From Pseudodesulfovibrio aespoeensis Aspo-2 (GTDB lineage: Bacteria > Desulfobacterota > Desulfovibrionia > Desulfovibrionales > Desulfovibrionaceae): a stretch of DNA of 64,000 bases. Under the pieces are notes generated by a model, which was not told where the DNA came from, did no database searches, and saw only the letters and a program-made list of their open reading frames with translations. The stretch covers positions 930,001 to 994,000 of the forward strand of contig NC_014844.1 in the NCBI RefSeq assembly GCF_000176915.2, read 5' to 3'. The translations under genes and the position numbers were made by a program. The first letter of the stretch is position 1. Every line of letters begins with the position of its first letter. Below, one piece after another: positions 46,521-55,548 of the stretch.

Positions 46521-48212
46521 ATGTCCAAGACCACCAAGGCGTCACTGTCCGGCAAAAAATCAAGGACGGTCATCGGGCATCTGCTGCACCGGCTCAAGGA
46601 GATCGGCATCACCGACATATTCGGCGTGCCGGGCGACTACGCCTTTCCGGTCAACGACGCCATCTGCAACGATCCGGAGCTGCGCTGGATCGGCACCTGC
46701 AACGAGCTCAACGGGGCCTATGCAGCGGACGGCTACGCCCGGATCAAGGGGCTGGCCGCCCTGTGCACCACCTACGGCGTGGGCGAGCTGAGCGCCATCA
46801 ACGGCATTGCCGGGGCCTATGCCGAGCATCTGCCGGTCTTTCACATCGTGGGCATGCCAAAGTGCGCCATCCAGCTAAAACGCGGCATCATGCACCACAC
46901 GCTGGGCAACGGCGAATTCGACCTTTTTCACAAGATGACCCAGCCTGTGGTCTGCGCCAGCACCATACTCACCCCGGAAAACACCGTGGCCGAGGTGGAC
47001 CGGGTCATCGATGCGGCCCTGACCCGGAAACAGCCGGTCTACATCGCGGTGCCTGCGGACTTCGCGCTCATGGAGCTGGGCTGCGCCGCTCCGCATCCGG
47101 CGGTGCCCGCTGCGAGCGATCCGCAGACGCTTGAGACCGTGCTCGATCTCATTGCCGGGAAGCTCGGCGAGGCCGTGTCGCCCGTGGCCCTGGTGGGCAC
47201 ACTCATAGGCCGCCACGACCTGCGCGCCGAGGCGCGCGCCCTGGTGGAGCGGGCCGGGCTGCCCTTCTCGACCCTGTTCATGGGCAAGGGCACCCTGCCG
47301 GAATCCCATCCGAATTTCATCGGCGTCTACAACGGGGCCATCCTGGACGAGGCCGCGCGCTCGGTGGTCGAGTCGAGCGATCTGGTGCTGGGGTTGGGCA
47401 CGATCCGCTCGGACATCAACACCGGCGCGTTCACCACCAACATCGACCTGTCGCGGGAGATTCGCATCCAGCCCGATCACGTCATGGTGGGTCGGGCCGT
47501 GTACCAGAATGTGCACATCCGGGACGTGATCTCTGGGCTGGTCCAGCGGGTCGCGCCGCGCGCCTGTCCGGCCCATCCGACCCCGGCCGGGCTGGGCGCG
47601 CCGCAGGGCGCGCCGGGCGAGGCCATCACGGCGGGGTCGCTCTACCCACGCATCGAGCGGTTCTTCAGGCCGGGCGACATCATCATGGCCGAGACCGGCA
47701 CCTCGTCCATGGGGCTGGTCACGGCAAAACTCCCGGAGAACACGGCCTTTTACAACCAGACTCTGTGGGGCTCCATCGGCTGGGCCACGCCAGCGGCCTT
47801 CGGGGCCGCCATGGCCGCGCCGGACCGGCGGGTGGTCCTGGTCACGGGTGAGGGCTCGCACCAGCTGACCGTGCAGGAGATCAGCCAGTTTGGCAGGTTC
47901 GGACTCAAGCCGGTGATCCTCTGCCTGAACAACAACGGCTACCTCATTGAGCGCATGCTCTGCGAGGACCCGTACATCTATTACAATGATCTGGCCCAGT
48001 GGAACTACAGCAAGCTCCCCGAGGCCTTTGGCATGGCCGACTGGTTCTGCGCCAGGGCGGTCACCAATGCGGAGCTGGACGCGGCCCTGGAGGGTGCGGC
48101 CCGTGCCGCCAGCGGGGCGTATGTGGAGGTGGTCACCGGCACCATGGAGGCCTCGGACATGGCCCTGGCCCTCAACCGTATCGTCTTCAAGGGCGGCGGC
48201 TGGAAGGCGTGA
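46521..48212 (+). CDS. ThDP-dependent 2-keto-acid decarboxylase (pyruvate/indolepyruvate type)
   Basis: A 563-residue thiamine-diphosphate enzyme. The N-terminal domain has GVPGDYAFPVNDAI and the catalytic Glu region IGTCNELNGAYAADGYARIKG, followed by HHTLGNGEFDLF with the conserved His pair. The ThDP-binding motif begins VLVTGEGSHQLTVQEISQFG and ends LCLNNNGY. This fits pyruvate or indolepyruvate decarboxylases, which give aldehyde and CO2. A Pro/Gly-rich insertion lies near residue 360. ATG at 46521 has GGGAGG upstream. Substrate not decided. Confidence 0.9.
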   Translation: MSKTTKASLSGKKSRTVIGHLLHRLKEIGITDIFGVPGDYAFPVNDAICNDPELRWIGTCNELNGAYAADGYARIKGLAALCTTYGVGELSAINGIAGAYAEHLPVFHIVGMPKCAIQLKRGIMHHTLGNGEFDLFHKMTQPVVCASTILTPENTVAEVDRVIDAALTRKQPVYIAVPADFALMELGCAAPHPAVPAASDPQTLETVLDLIAGKLGEAVSPVALVGTLIGRHDLRAEARALVERAGLPFSTLFMGKGTLPESHPNFIGVYNGAILDEAARSVVESSDLVLGLGTIRSDINTGAFTTNIDLSREIRIQPDHVMVGRAVYQNVHIRDVISGLVQRVAPRACPAHPTPAGLGAPQGAPGEAITAGSLYPRIERFFRPGDIIMAETGTSSMGLVTAKLPENTAFYNQTLWGSIGWATPAAFGAAMAAPDRRVVLVTGEGSHQLTVQEISQFGRFGLKPVILCLNNNGYLIERMLCEDPYIYYNDLAQWNYSKLPEAFGMADWFCARAVTNAELDAALEGAARAASGAYVEVVTGTMEASDMALALNRIVFKGGGWKA

Positions 48213-48230
48213 GCCGGACCGGCGCGAAAC

Positions 48231-48261
48231 AAGGCCCGTGGCGGAGCGCTGCGGGCCTTTT
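48231..48261. terminator. terminator between decarboxylase and histidine kinase genes
   Basis: AAGGCCCG (48231-48238) pairs with CGGGCCTT (48252-48259), followed by TTG on the plus strand; convergent genes flank it. Confidence 0.65.
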
Positions 48262-48290
48262 GTATTGCCTTTTGGCCCCGCCCGAGCCGC

Positions 48291-50888
48291 TTACTTGCAG
48301 GCTGTCTCCGAGCCGTGGACCGAGGGGAGGGTGAAGGAAAAGGCGCTGCCCTGGCCAAGGGTGGAATCGACCCAGATGGAGCCGCCGTAGTGCTCGACGA
48401 TCTCCTTGCAGATGGAGAGGCCAAGGCCAGTGCCGCGCGCCTCGGCGACCAGGGTGTCGCCTGCGCGCGCCTTGTAGAATTTCTCGAAGATGTTGGGTTG
48501 GTCTTCGGGACCGATGCCCATGCCCGTGTCCGAGACGGTGATGGTCAGGCTGTCCACGTTGCCCGTGACCGAGATCTTGATGAAACCCTCGGCGGTGAAC
48601 TTGCAGGCGTTGTTGAGTAGGTTGATGAGCACCTGCTGGACCTTGTCCGGGTCGGCGTGGATGAGCGGCACGGTGGGCGGCAGGCTGAGCTTCAGCTTGA
48701 TGGCCGGGCGGGCGGCCAGGGCCCCGGCCAGGGCGTTGGCCGCCTGATGCACCACCTCGCACGGGTTGAGGAACTGGTCGTTCCACACCACCTTGCCGGA
48801 CTCGATGCGGTTGATGTCCAAAAAGTCGTTGATCAGCCGGGTCAGCCGCTCGCCCTCGGTCTCGATGATGCCCAGGTTCTGGCGGATGCGCTCGCCCTTG
48901 GCCTCTGCCAAGGGCGACTCGGCCAGGGGCAGAAAATGGCGCACGAACTCCTTGCGCGTCAGCTTGGCAAAGCCCCGGATGGAGGTCAGGGGCGTGCGCA
49001 ACTCGTGCGAGATGGACGAGACCAGGGCTGACTTGATGGTGTCGAGCTCGGTCAGCCGCTGGTTGGCGCTTTCCAGCTCGCTGGCCTGGACCTGCAACTC
49101 GGTGGTGCGCAGCTCGACCATGTCCTCAAGGTCCTCGGAGAACCGGGTCAGCTCCTCCTCGTTGGACTTGCGCTCGATGGCCAGGGCCACCTGCTCGGAG
49201 ACCGCTTCCAGGAAGCTGACATCCGCGTCGGTGTAATGGCGCGGATTGGTGTAGTGCTGCACGGCCATGGCCCCCATGGTCCGGCCCTTGAGCTTGAGCG
49301 GCACGCCGAGCCAGACTGCTGCGGGCGTGCCCACGATGCCGATGTTGCGCGCGTTCTCCGGCGGGATGGGATCGGCCTGGGAGATGAAGAGCGGCCTGCC
49401 CGTGCGCAGGATGTGGACGGTCAGGCCGCGGGTGTTCGGGTCGCTGACGTTCCTGATGTCGTAGAGCTCGTCCTTGTCGTCGGCAAAGTAGGCGAAGGCC
49501 ACGCGGTCGCCGGGCTCGTCGTACAGGGCGATGAAGAAGTTGGTGGCGTCGATGACCTGGCCGAGGATGGCGTGGATGGTTTCGTAGAGGGCCTGGAGGT
49601 TGTCGGTGGTGCTGATGGCCTTGGAGATGGCGTACATGGCCTGGGTGGTGCGCTCGCTCAGCTTGCGCTCCGTGATGTCGGTGTGGGTCCCGGCCAGGCG
49701 GTAGACCTCGCCCCTTTCGTCGCGCGCGCTCGCCCCCCTGCCGAGCACCCAGCGATAGGTGCCGTCCTTGTGCCGAAGCCGGTACTCCACCTCGAACTGG
49801 TCGGTGCCCCCCTCGGTGCAGGTCCTGTTGGCGGCCAGGATGGGTTCAAGGTCGTCGGGGTGAATGGCATTCTTCCAGGAGTCCGAGGTGTTGGGAAACT
49901 CGGCCTCTTCATAGCCCAGCATCTCCCTGTAGCGGGCCGAGTAAAAGATCGTGTCGGTTTGCAGATCCCAGTCCCAGATGCCGTCGTTGGCGCCCCTGGC
50001 CACCAGCTCGTAGCGTTTCTCGCTGTCGCGCAGGGCGCGCTCCGTGCGGTGGCGGGCGGTGATGTCGATGAGCGAGCAGACCATGTCGTCGGTGCGCGGG
50101 ATGGCCTGGACAAAGAGGTGGGCCAGCTTACGGTCGCCGTCCTTGGTGAGGATGGTCATTTCATAGTCGCTTGGCACGGACGGGTCTTGCATGCGGCGTT
50201 GTCGATTGAAGCCCCGCACGCGCTCCAGATCTTCCGGGGCCACGAAGATGTCCCAGGTCTTCCGGTTCACGATCTCGTCGGCGGTGTAGCCCGTCAGGGT
50301 CTCGAACTGCGAGTTGCAGCGGTGGACCACGGCATCGGCCCCGAAGATGATCATGGCCGTGCCCGTGTGTTCGAAGATGGTGCGGTAGTAGTTCTCGCTT
50401 TGGTAGAGTGCCTCTTCGGCCCGCTTGGTGTCGGTGATGTCGATGACCACGCCGCGCACGCCCGTGGCATGGCCGTCGGAAAAGACCCCCTGGGAGTATA
50501 CCTTGATGGGGAAGCTGGTCCCGTCCTTGCACACGGCGATATATTCCTCGCCGTTCGCGCCGGTGCCGCGCAGGGTGCGGGCCATGCCCGCCCTGGCGCG
50601 CCCGATGGAGTCCGGGTGGAGAATCTGGTGGAGATAAAGGCCCGTGGCAACGTCCTGGGCGGTGAATCCGAAGCGTTTGAGGGCAAAGGCGTTGACGTAG
50701 ACAAACCTGCCCTCAAGGTCCATTTCGTAGACTATCTGCGGCAGGCCGTCCACCATCTGCCGGTAGCGTTCTCCGTCCGGATCGCTGACCGGGGGCTGGC
50801 CAGGTGTCAAAACAGCCCCGAGGCAGGCCCGAAGCGCCGCCAGTTCGGCGATGAGTTCCTTCCGTGTCCTGTTGCTTTCGCTCGTCAT
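48291..50888 (-). CDS. PAS/GAF sensor histidine kinase
   Basis: An 865-residue hybrid-free sensor kinase without membrane spans. Three PAS domains (about 45-155, 160-280 and 290-400; YEMDLEGRFVYVNAFALKRFG, ENYYRTIFEHTGTAMIIFG, YELVARGANDGIWDWDLQTD) are followed by a GAF domain (about 430-590), a coiled coil, the HisKA H-box SSISHELRTPLTSIRGF, and a HATPase domain with LLNNACKFT, DTGMGIGPEDQPNIFEKFY and GTGLGLSICKEIVEHYGG. No response regulator is adjacent. ATG at 50888 follows AGGGGACGGC; the frame opens at 50948. Confidence 0.93.
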   Translation of the reverse strand: MTSESNRTRKELIAELAALRACLGAVLTPGQPPVSDPDGERYRQMVDGLPQIVYEMDLEGRFVYVNAFALKRFGFTAQDVATGLYLHQILHPDSIGRARAGMARTLRGTGANGEEYIAVCKDGTSFPIKVYSQGVFSDGHATGVRGVVIDITDTKRAEEALYQSENYYRTIFEHTGTAMIIFGADAVVHRCNSQFETLTGYTADEIVNRKTWDIFVAPEDLERVRGFNRQRRMQDPSVPSDYEMTILTKDGDRKLAHLFVQAIPRTDDMVCSLIDITARHRTERALRDSEKRYELVARGANDGIWDWDLQTDTIFYSARYREMLGYEEAEFPNTSDSWKNAIHPDDLEPILAANRTCTEGGTDQFEVEYRLRHKDGTYRWVLGRGASARDERGEVYRLAGTHTDITERKLSERTTQAMYAISKAISTTDNLQALYETIHAILGQVIDATNFFIALYDEPGDRVAFAYFADDKDELYDIRNVSDPNTRGLTVHILRTGRPLFISQADPIPPENARNIGIVGTPAAVWLGVPLKLKGRTMGAMAVQHYTNPRHYTDADVSFLEAVSEQVALAIERKSNEEELTRFSEDLEDMVELRTTELQVQASELESANQRLTELDTIKSALVSSISHELRTPLTSIRGFAKLTRKEFVRHFLPLAESPLAEAKGERIRQNLGIIETEGERLTRLINDFLDINRIESGKVVWNDQFLNPCEVVHQAANALAGALAARPAIKLKLSLPPTVPLIHADPDKVQQVLINLLNNACKFTAEGFIKISVTGNVDSLTITVSDTGMGIGPEDQPNIFEKFYKARAGDTLVAEARGTGLGLSICKEIVEHYGGSIWVDSTLGQGSAFSFTLPSVHGSETACK

Positions 50889-51086
50889 GCCGTCCCCTGT
50901 TGCGGTCACTGGTTTGGGCATAGCAGAGAACCCTTCCGAAATCAGCAACTATAACACGCCGTCTGCCCCCTGCGATCATCACCCAACGCCGCGTTATAAC
51001 TTGTGCGGCCACACTTCAACATTTGCGCAATGAGTGATAAGCAGGCATAAGGATTCACTGCATAACTCGTGCGCCCGGAGGTGCCA

Positions 51087-52949
51087 ATGCTCAGGAAAGT
51101 GTCCATCAACGTCCGCATGATTATTCTCATCTGCGCCATCGTCCTCTTCACCATCGGCTTTGCCCTGACCGCGCTGAACGGCGTGTCCAGGGTTAAGGCG
51201 GTGGGCGTTGAGCGGTCGGCGGCGGCCATGCTCGAAGGCGAGCGGCGCAAGCTCCAGGTGGGCACCCATTCCATGGCTATGTCCGTGTCCGAGGCCATAC
51301 AGGGTGTGACCGATATCGAGGAGCGCAAGACGCTCATCCGCAAGCTGGTGGCCCCGATCCGCTTCGAGGACGACGAGTCCGGGTATTACTTCGTCTACGA
51401 GAAGACCATCAACGTCGCCCTGCCCACCAACACCAAGCTGCAGGACACCGACCTCTCCGGCCTGAAGGACAAGAACGGCGTGGCCCTGGTGGTGGAGCTG
51501 GACAAGGTGGCGCGCGCGGGCGGCGGGTTCGTCACCTATGTCTGGCCCAAGCCGAACAAGGGCGAGCAGCCCAAGCTCTCCTATGCCGAGATGATTCCCG
51601 GCACGCAGATGTGGATCGGCACCGGCGTGTACCTCGATAACGTGGACGAGGAGCGGGCCGCCATTGCCAATGACATCGACACGCTGGTCAACACCTATGT
51701 CCTCGGAGTCGGCGGCGGCGCATTCGCCGTCTTCCTGCTCCTGGTCCTGCCCCTGTGCCTGCTCATCGCCCGGTCCATCATCCGGCCCCTCAACGAGGCC
51801 GTGGCGCTGGCCGATCTGGTTGCCGGAGGCGACCTGACGCAGGAGATTTCCACCGAATACCATGACGAGCCGGGTCGTCTCGCCGCTTCGCTCTCGGCCA
51901 TGATCCACCGCTTGCACGAGATCGTGGGCCAGGCCAAGGGGGGCGCGGACCGCGTGGCTTCGGGCAGTTCCGAGGTGACCCTGTCGGCCCAGTCCGTGTC
52001 CGACGGCGCCAACCGTCAGGCCGCCTCTGTGGAGGAGGTCTCCTCGGCCATGGAGGAGATGATCTCCCAGATTGGCCGCAACACCGACAACGCGCGCCAG
52101 ACCGAGAAGATGGCCACCCAGACCGCCCTTGACGCCCAAAAGGGCGGCGAGACGGTCATGGAGGCCGTGGACTCCATCAAGCACATTGCCGAAAAAATCT
52201 CCATTATCGGCGAGATAGCGCGCCAGACCAACCTGCTGGCGCTCAACGCGGCCATCGAGGCGGCCCGCGCGGGCGAGGCGGGCAAGGGCTTTGCCGTGGT
52301 GGCGAGCGAGGTGCGCAAGCTGGCCGAGCGCAGCGGCTCCGCCGCCGCCGAGATCGGCGAGCTGTCCTCAGTCACCCTGGTCAAGGCCGACGAGGCGGGC
52401 ACCATGCTGGCCCGAATGGTGCCCGACATCCGCAAGACCGCCGACCTGGTGCAGGAAATCTCCATGGCCAGCATCGAGCAGAACGCCGGAGCCCAGGAAA
52501 TCAACAAGGCGATCCAGGAACTCGATACGGTCATCCAGCAGAACGCGGCCTCTGCCGAGGAACTGGCCGCCACGGCCCAGGAATTCACCGAGCACGCCTC
52601 GCAGTTGCAGCAGGGCATGGAGTTCTTCACCCTGTCCGAGGACCGCTCGGGCCGATCCCAGGGCGCGCGCACCCAGGCGCGTGTGGTCCGGCAGCCCGAG
52701 GCGCGGCCAAAGCCTGTTGCCCGTCAACTGGCACCAGCCACGTCCCGGCGTGCCCCTGTCCAAGCCCTGGCCCGGCCAGAATCCAAGCCAGCGGCCAAGG
52801 CGGAATCCAAGCCCGCCGCCAAGCCCGCCGCCAAGCCCGCCGCCAAGGCTGACTCCAAGCCAGAAGGCAAGCCCGCTGCCAAGCCAGACCCCAATCCCGG
52901 AGGTGGAGGCATCGACCTGGACATGGACGACGACTTCGAGAAGTTCTGA
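51087..52949 (+). CDS. methyl-accepting chemotaxis protein (single Cache)
   Basis: A 620-residue chemoreceptor. TM1 (about 10-32), a periplasmic single-Cache domain (about 35-195; DDESGYYFVYEKTINVALP and GTQMWIGTGVYLDNVD), TM2 (about 205-230), HAMP (about 230-285), then the signalling hairpin with tip EIARQTNLLALNAAIEAARAG. The last 110 residues are a flexible Ala/Lys/Pro linker ending DDFEKF, which resembles the CheR/CheB-tethering pentapeptide. CGGAGGT lies before ATG 51087. Divergent from the kinase gene. Confidence 0.93.
   Translation: MLRKVSINVRMIILICAIVLFTIGFALTALNGVSRVKAVGVERSAAAMLEGERRKLQVGTHSMAMSVSEAIQGVTDIEERKTLIRKLVAPIRFEDDESGYYFVYEKTINVALPTNTKLQDTDLSGLKDKNGVALVVELDKVARAGGGFVTYVWPKPNKGEQPKLSYAEMIPGTQMWIGTGVYLDNVDEERAAIANDIDTLVNTYVLGVGGGAFAVFLLLVLPLCLLIARSIIRPLNEAVALADLVAGGDLTQEISTEYHDEPGRLAASLSAMIHRLHEIVGQAKGGADRVASGSSEVTLSAQSVSDGANRQAASVEEVSSAMEEMISQIGRNTDNARQTEKMATQTALDAQKGGETVMEAVDSIKHIAEKISIIGEIARQTNLLALNAAIEAARAGEAGKGFAVVASEVRKLAERSGSAAAEIGELSSVTLVKADEAGTMLARMVPDIRKTADLVQEISMASIEQNAGAQEINKAIQELDTVIQQNAASAEELAATAQEFTEHASQLQQGMEFFTLSEDRSGRSQGARTQARVVRQPEARPKPVARQLAPATSRRAPVQALARPESKPAAKAESKPAAKPAAKPAAKADSKPEGKPAAKPDPNPGGGGIDLDMDDDFEKF
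52809..52844 (+). repeat. 12-bp tandem repeat, three copies, inside the MCP linker
   Basis: AAGCCCGCCGCC repeated three times, encoding KPAA units of the C-terminal linker. Related KPEGKPAA codons extend it. A likely site of length variation. Confidence 0.85.
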
Positions 52950-52978
52950 TCCCCCTTCCTGTCTGCTGGACTGACCCC

Positions 52979-53005
52979 AAGGCCCGCCTCGTGGCGGGCC
53001 TTTTT
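52979..53005 (+). terminator. intrinsic terminator after the MCP gene
   Basis: A perfect 10-bp stem (52979-52988 with 52993-53002, loop TCGT) followed by T-run. Confidence 0.88.
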
Positions 53006-53126
53006 GCGGCCTTGCGTCAAGAGGGCCGTCAGGGTTGCGTCCGGCCCGATTCCTGATACACTGGCCCCAAATCCTCTGCCTTCGGGAGGGCCAACCCGCA
53101 GGGGCGGGCAATGGAGGAGCCGGGAG

Positions 53127-54080
53127 ATGGATGCGCAGTTCGTGGAGCGGCTTGAGGTCGGCGAGGTGGTCGAATTCATCGAAAAGGGCGATGGCGTGCT
53201 CATTGACACGCTGCCGCCGGAACACTTTGCGGCGCGGCACATTCCGGGCGCGGTCAACGCCTGCGTCTACGAGATGGTCTTTTGCGAGATGGCGGCTGCC
53301 CTGGTGCCGACCATGGGCACGCCCGTGGTTCTCTACGGGGCTGGTGCCGATTCCCTCGACTGTCTGGCCGCGGCGGACAAGCTGGCCCGACTCGGGTATA
53401 CGGACGTGGCCGTGTTCCACGGCGGTTTGGAGGAGTGGCTGGCAGCCGGGCGATCCCTGGAGGGGTCGGCCCCGGACGCCCTGGAGCCGCCGCATCCGGT
53501 CCTTGTTCTTGAACCCCGGCCCTACCGCCTGATTCCGGACGAATCCCTGCTCCGGTGGGCCGGGCGCAACACCGGCAGCACGCACCACGGTACGCTCCGC
53601 TTCGCCTCGGGCGGGCTGGACGCGACCGGCGCGGACCCTGGCGCTGGTCCGATTGGATCGGACGAATTGTCCGCGTGGTTCGTTATCGACATGACCAGCA
53701 TCAGCAATACGGACCTCCTGGGCCAGGATCTGCACCCGGTGCTGGAAAAACACCTGCATTCAGACGATTTCTTCTTCACCGTCATGTTCCCTGAGGCGTC
53801 CTTCATAACCACGGCCATCCGGCTGGTCGAGAGTGCCCAGGCCACCCGGCCAAACGCCATGATCCAGGGCAATCTGTCCCTGCGCGGCATGACCAGCGAG
53901 ATCGCCTTTCCGGCCCACATCCGCAATCTCGACGCCGAACGGCTGTCCATCGTCGCCAACCTCGACTTCGACCGCACCCAGTGGGGCGTGATCTACGGGT
54001 CGTCGAGGTTTTTCCGGCACCTCAGCTATCATCTGGTTTTTGATTTCATCTCCGTGGAGTTCCGGCTGTTGCTGGAATAG
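53127..54080 (+). CDS. rhodanese-YceI fusion protein
   Basis: A 317-residue protein of two modules. Residues about 5-110 form a rhodanese-like domain (GDGVLIDTLPPEHFAARHIPGAVN and YTDVAVFHGGLEEWLAAG), but the active-site loop reads LYGAGAD, with Tyr70 where the catalytic Cys should be. Residues about 130-317 resemble YceI, a lipocalin-like polyisoprenoid-binding fold (IDMTSISNTD, HLHSDDFFFTVMFPEASF, GNLSLRGMT). No signal peptide, unusual for YceI. ATG 53127 follows GGAGGAG. Function unknown. Confidence 0.8.
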   Translation: MDAQFVERLEVGEVVEFIEKGDGVLIDTLPPEHFAARHIPGAVNACVYEMVFCEMAAALVPTMGTPVVLYGAGADSLDCLAAADKLARLGYTDVAVFHGGLEEWLAAGRSLEGSAPDALEPPHPVLVLEPRPYRLIPDESLLRWAGRNTGSTHHGTLRFASGGLDATGADPGAGPIGSDELSAWFVIDMTSISNTDLLGQDLHPVLEKHLHSDDFFFTVMFPEASFITTAIRLVESAQATRPNAMIQGNLSLRGMTSEIAFPAHIRNLDAERLSIVANLDFDRTQWGVIYGSSRFFRHLSYHLVFDFISVEFRLLLE

Positions 54081-54098
54081 CGGGTCTTCAAGACAGGA

Positions 54099-54132
54099 AA
54101 CCCCGTCCACCATATGGTGGGCGGGGTTTTTG
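54099..54132. terminator. intrinsic terminator between fusion gene and FmdE gene
   Basis: A 14-bp stem with one G-T pair (54099-54112 with 54117-54130, loop ATAT) followed by TTTTT on the plus strand. Confidence 0.88.
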
Positions 54133-54152
54133 CGTCGAGGGGGGCAGGGCGG

Positions 54153-54764
54153 TCAGATTTTCTGGTCCTGGGCGGCAAAGCAGGGGATGCACAGGGTCTG
54201 GCCGCCGAGCCGCCGGGTGCGCGACTCCATGGTCATCTCCCCGCACTGCTCGCAGGCGTGGCTGGTCAGGATTCGGGCGGGCCGGGGCGCACTCAGGGTC
54301 AGGGGGGTGATGTGAAACATCTCCTCCAGGGGCAGGACCATGAACCGCTCCTGAAGCAGGGTGCGCAGCTCGGCCAGCCGGGCCTTGTCCGCATCCGTGG
54401 CCGCGCCAGTGTGGCTCTTGGCCATGAGTTCGCCCATCTCGTCGTCCATGCCGCCACGCGCCCCGGTGTCGAGCAGGGCGCGCAGGCCTGTGCCGCGTCC
54501 CCGGTCGTAGAAGGCAAAGGCCATTTTGCCCAGGTCGCGGTGGATGAGATTGCCCTTGCCATAGGTGCAGCCAGTCAGCACCTGGATGGCGTCAACGCCG
54601 CACATGTCGGTCTCGCACACGGCCACGAGGTCGATGTCGCGGGTGTGACCCAAATCGCGCAGGGCCAGCTCGGCGGCGCGGATGCCGATGTGCAGGCCCG
54701 GGCATTCGTGGCCGTGGAATTCTATGGCTCTGGCGATCTGGTCAGCGGGGATGTGGCAGGGCAT
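54153..54764 (-). CDS. FmdE-family protein with C-terminal zinc ribbon
   Basis: A 203-residue protein. The FmdE domain has FHGHECPGLHIGIRAAELAL with the conserved His-Cys group, then CETDMCGVDAIQVLTGCTYGKGNL. A C-terminal Cys-X2-Cys pair (CEQCGE and CIPCF) forms a probable zinc ribbon. FmdE was named for formylmethanofuran dehydrogenase but occurs widely next to metal or molybdate/tungstate genes. It overlaps the end of the ABC ATPase gene by 23 nt, so it belongs to that importer operon. ATG 54764 follows GGAG. Confidence 0.85.
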   Translation of the reverse strand: MPCHIPADQIARAIEFHGHECPGLHIGIRAAELALRDLGHTRDIDLVAVCETDMCGVDAIQVLTGCTYGKGNLIHRDLGKMAFAFYDRGRGTGLRALLDTGARGGMDDEMGELMAKSHTGAATDADKARLAELRTLLQERFMVLPLEEMFHITPLTLSAPRPARILTSHACEQCGEMTMESRTRRLGGQTLCIPCFAAQDQKI

Positions 54765-55548
54765 GGTGGTGCTCCGTTGTTGCGTGTGAGTGGTCATGAG
54801 CCGGGACAATGAGCGGGTGGCCGTGGACATGGTGGATGTGGACGGCCACGCCGTACACCTCCTCGATCACCTCGGGGGTGACATCGCGGGCGAGTCCGCG
54901 CGAGTGGATGGCCCCGTCCTTGAGAAACAGGACCTTGTCCGCGTAGCGCAGGGCGGTGTTCAGGTCATGCATGGTCATGATGGCCCCGATGCGGTGCTCG
55001 TCCACCACCCGGCGGACCATGGTCAGGATGTCCACCTGGCTCCTGAGATCGAGCGAACTGGTGGGCTCGTCGAGCAGAAGCAGGCGGGGCTCCTGGACCA
55101 GAGCCCTGGCGATAGCCACCTTTTGCAGTTCGCCGCCGCTGAGTTGGTCGATGTGGCGCATGGCCAGGGCATCGAGATGCAGCCGGCGCAGGGCGGATTC
55201 CACTATCTCCAGGTCATGCTTGCTCACCCGCCAGCGGATGTGCGGCTTGCGGCCCATGAGCACGGCGTCGAACACGGTCAGCCGGGCCGGTTCGTTGCGT
55301 TGGGCCACATAGCCCACGCTCAAGGCTATCTCACTCGGACGCATGCCCAGCACGTCGCGCCCCTCGACCATGACCGCGCCGCGCATGGGCCGGTGGATGG
55401 CGTTGATGCATTTGAGCAGGGTGGTCTTGCCCACGCCGTTGGGGCCGAGGATGGCCAGCAGCTCGCCGCCCGCAAGGGAGAACTCCACATCGTCGAGGAC
55501 CGGGTGGCTGTTGTAGGTGAAGCCGAGGCCGTGGATGTCGAGGATCAT
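54742..55548 (-). CDS. metal-chelate ABC transporter ATP-binding protein (FecE type)
   Basis: A 268-residue ATPase of the iron-siderophore/cobalamin/molybdate class. Walker A is GPNGVGKTTLLK, signature is LSGGELQKVAIARAL, Walker B is LLLLDEPTSSLD. The last 35 residues are very His-rich (VHIHHVHGHP, HDHSHATTEHHHALPH), which suggests metal binding or storage. The start overlaps the permease stop by 4 nt. Confidence 0.93.
   Translation of the reverse strand: MILDIHGLGFTYNSHPVLDDVEFSLAGGELLAILGPNGVGKTTLLKCINAIHRPMRGAVMVEGRDVLGMRPSEIALSVGYVAQRNEPARLTVFDAVLMGRKPHIRWRVSKHDLEIVESALRRLHLDALAMRHIDQLSGGELQKVAIARALVQEPRLLLLDEPTSSLDLRSQVDILTMVRRVVDEHRIGAIMTMHDLNTALRYADKVLFLKDGAIHSRGLARDVTPEVIEEVYGVAVHIHHVHGHPLIVPAHDHSHATTEHHHALPHPR

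Noticed and set aside
50949-51080. Short similar words (ATAACTTGTGCG and ATAACTCGTGCG) between kinase and chemoreceptor genes
   Set aside because: Too short and too few to call a regulator site; could be promoter elements of the divergent genes.
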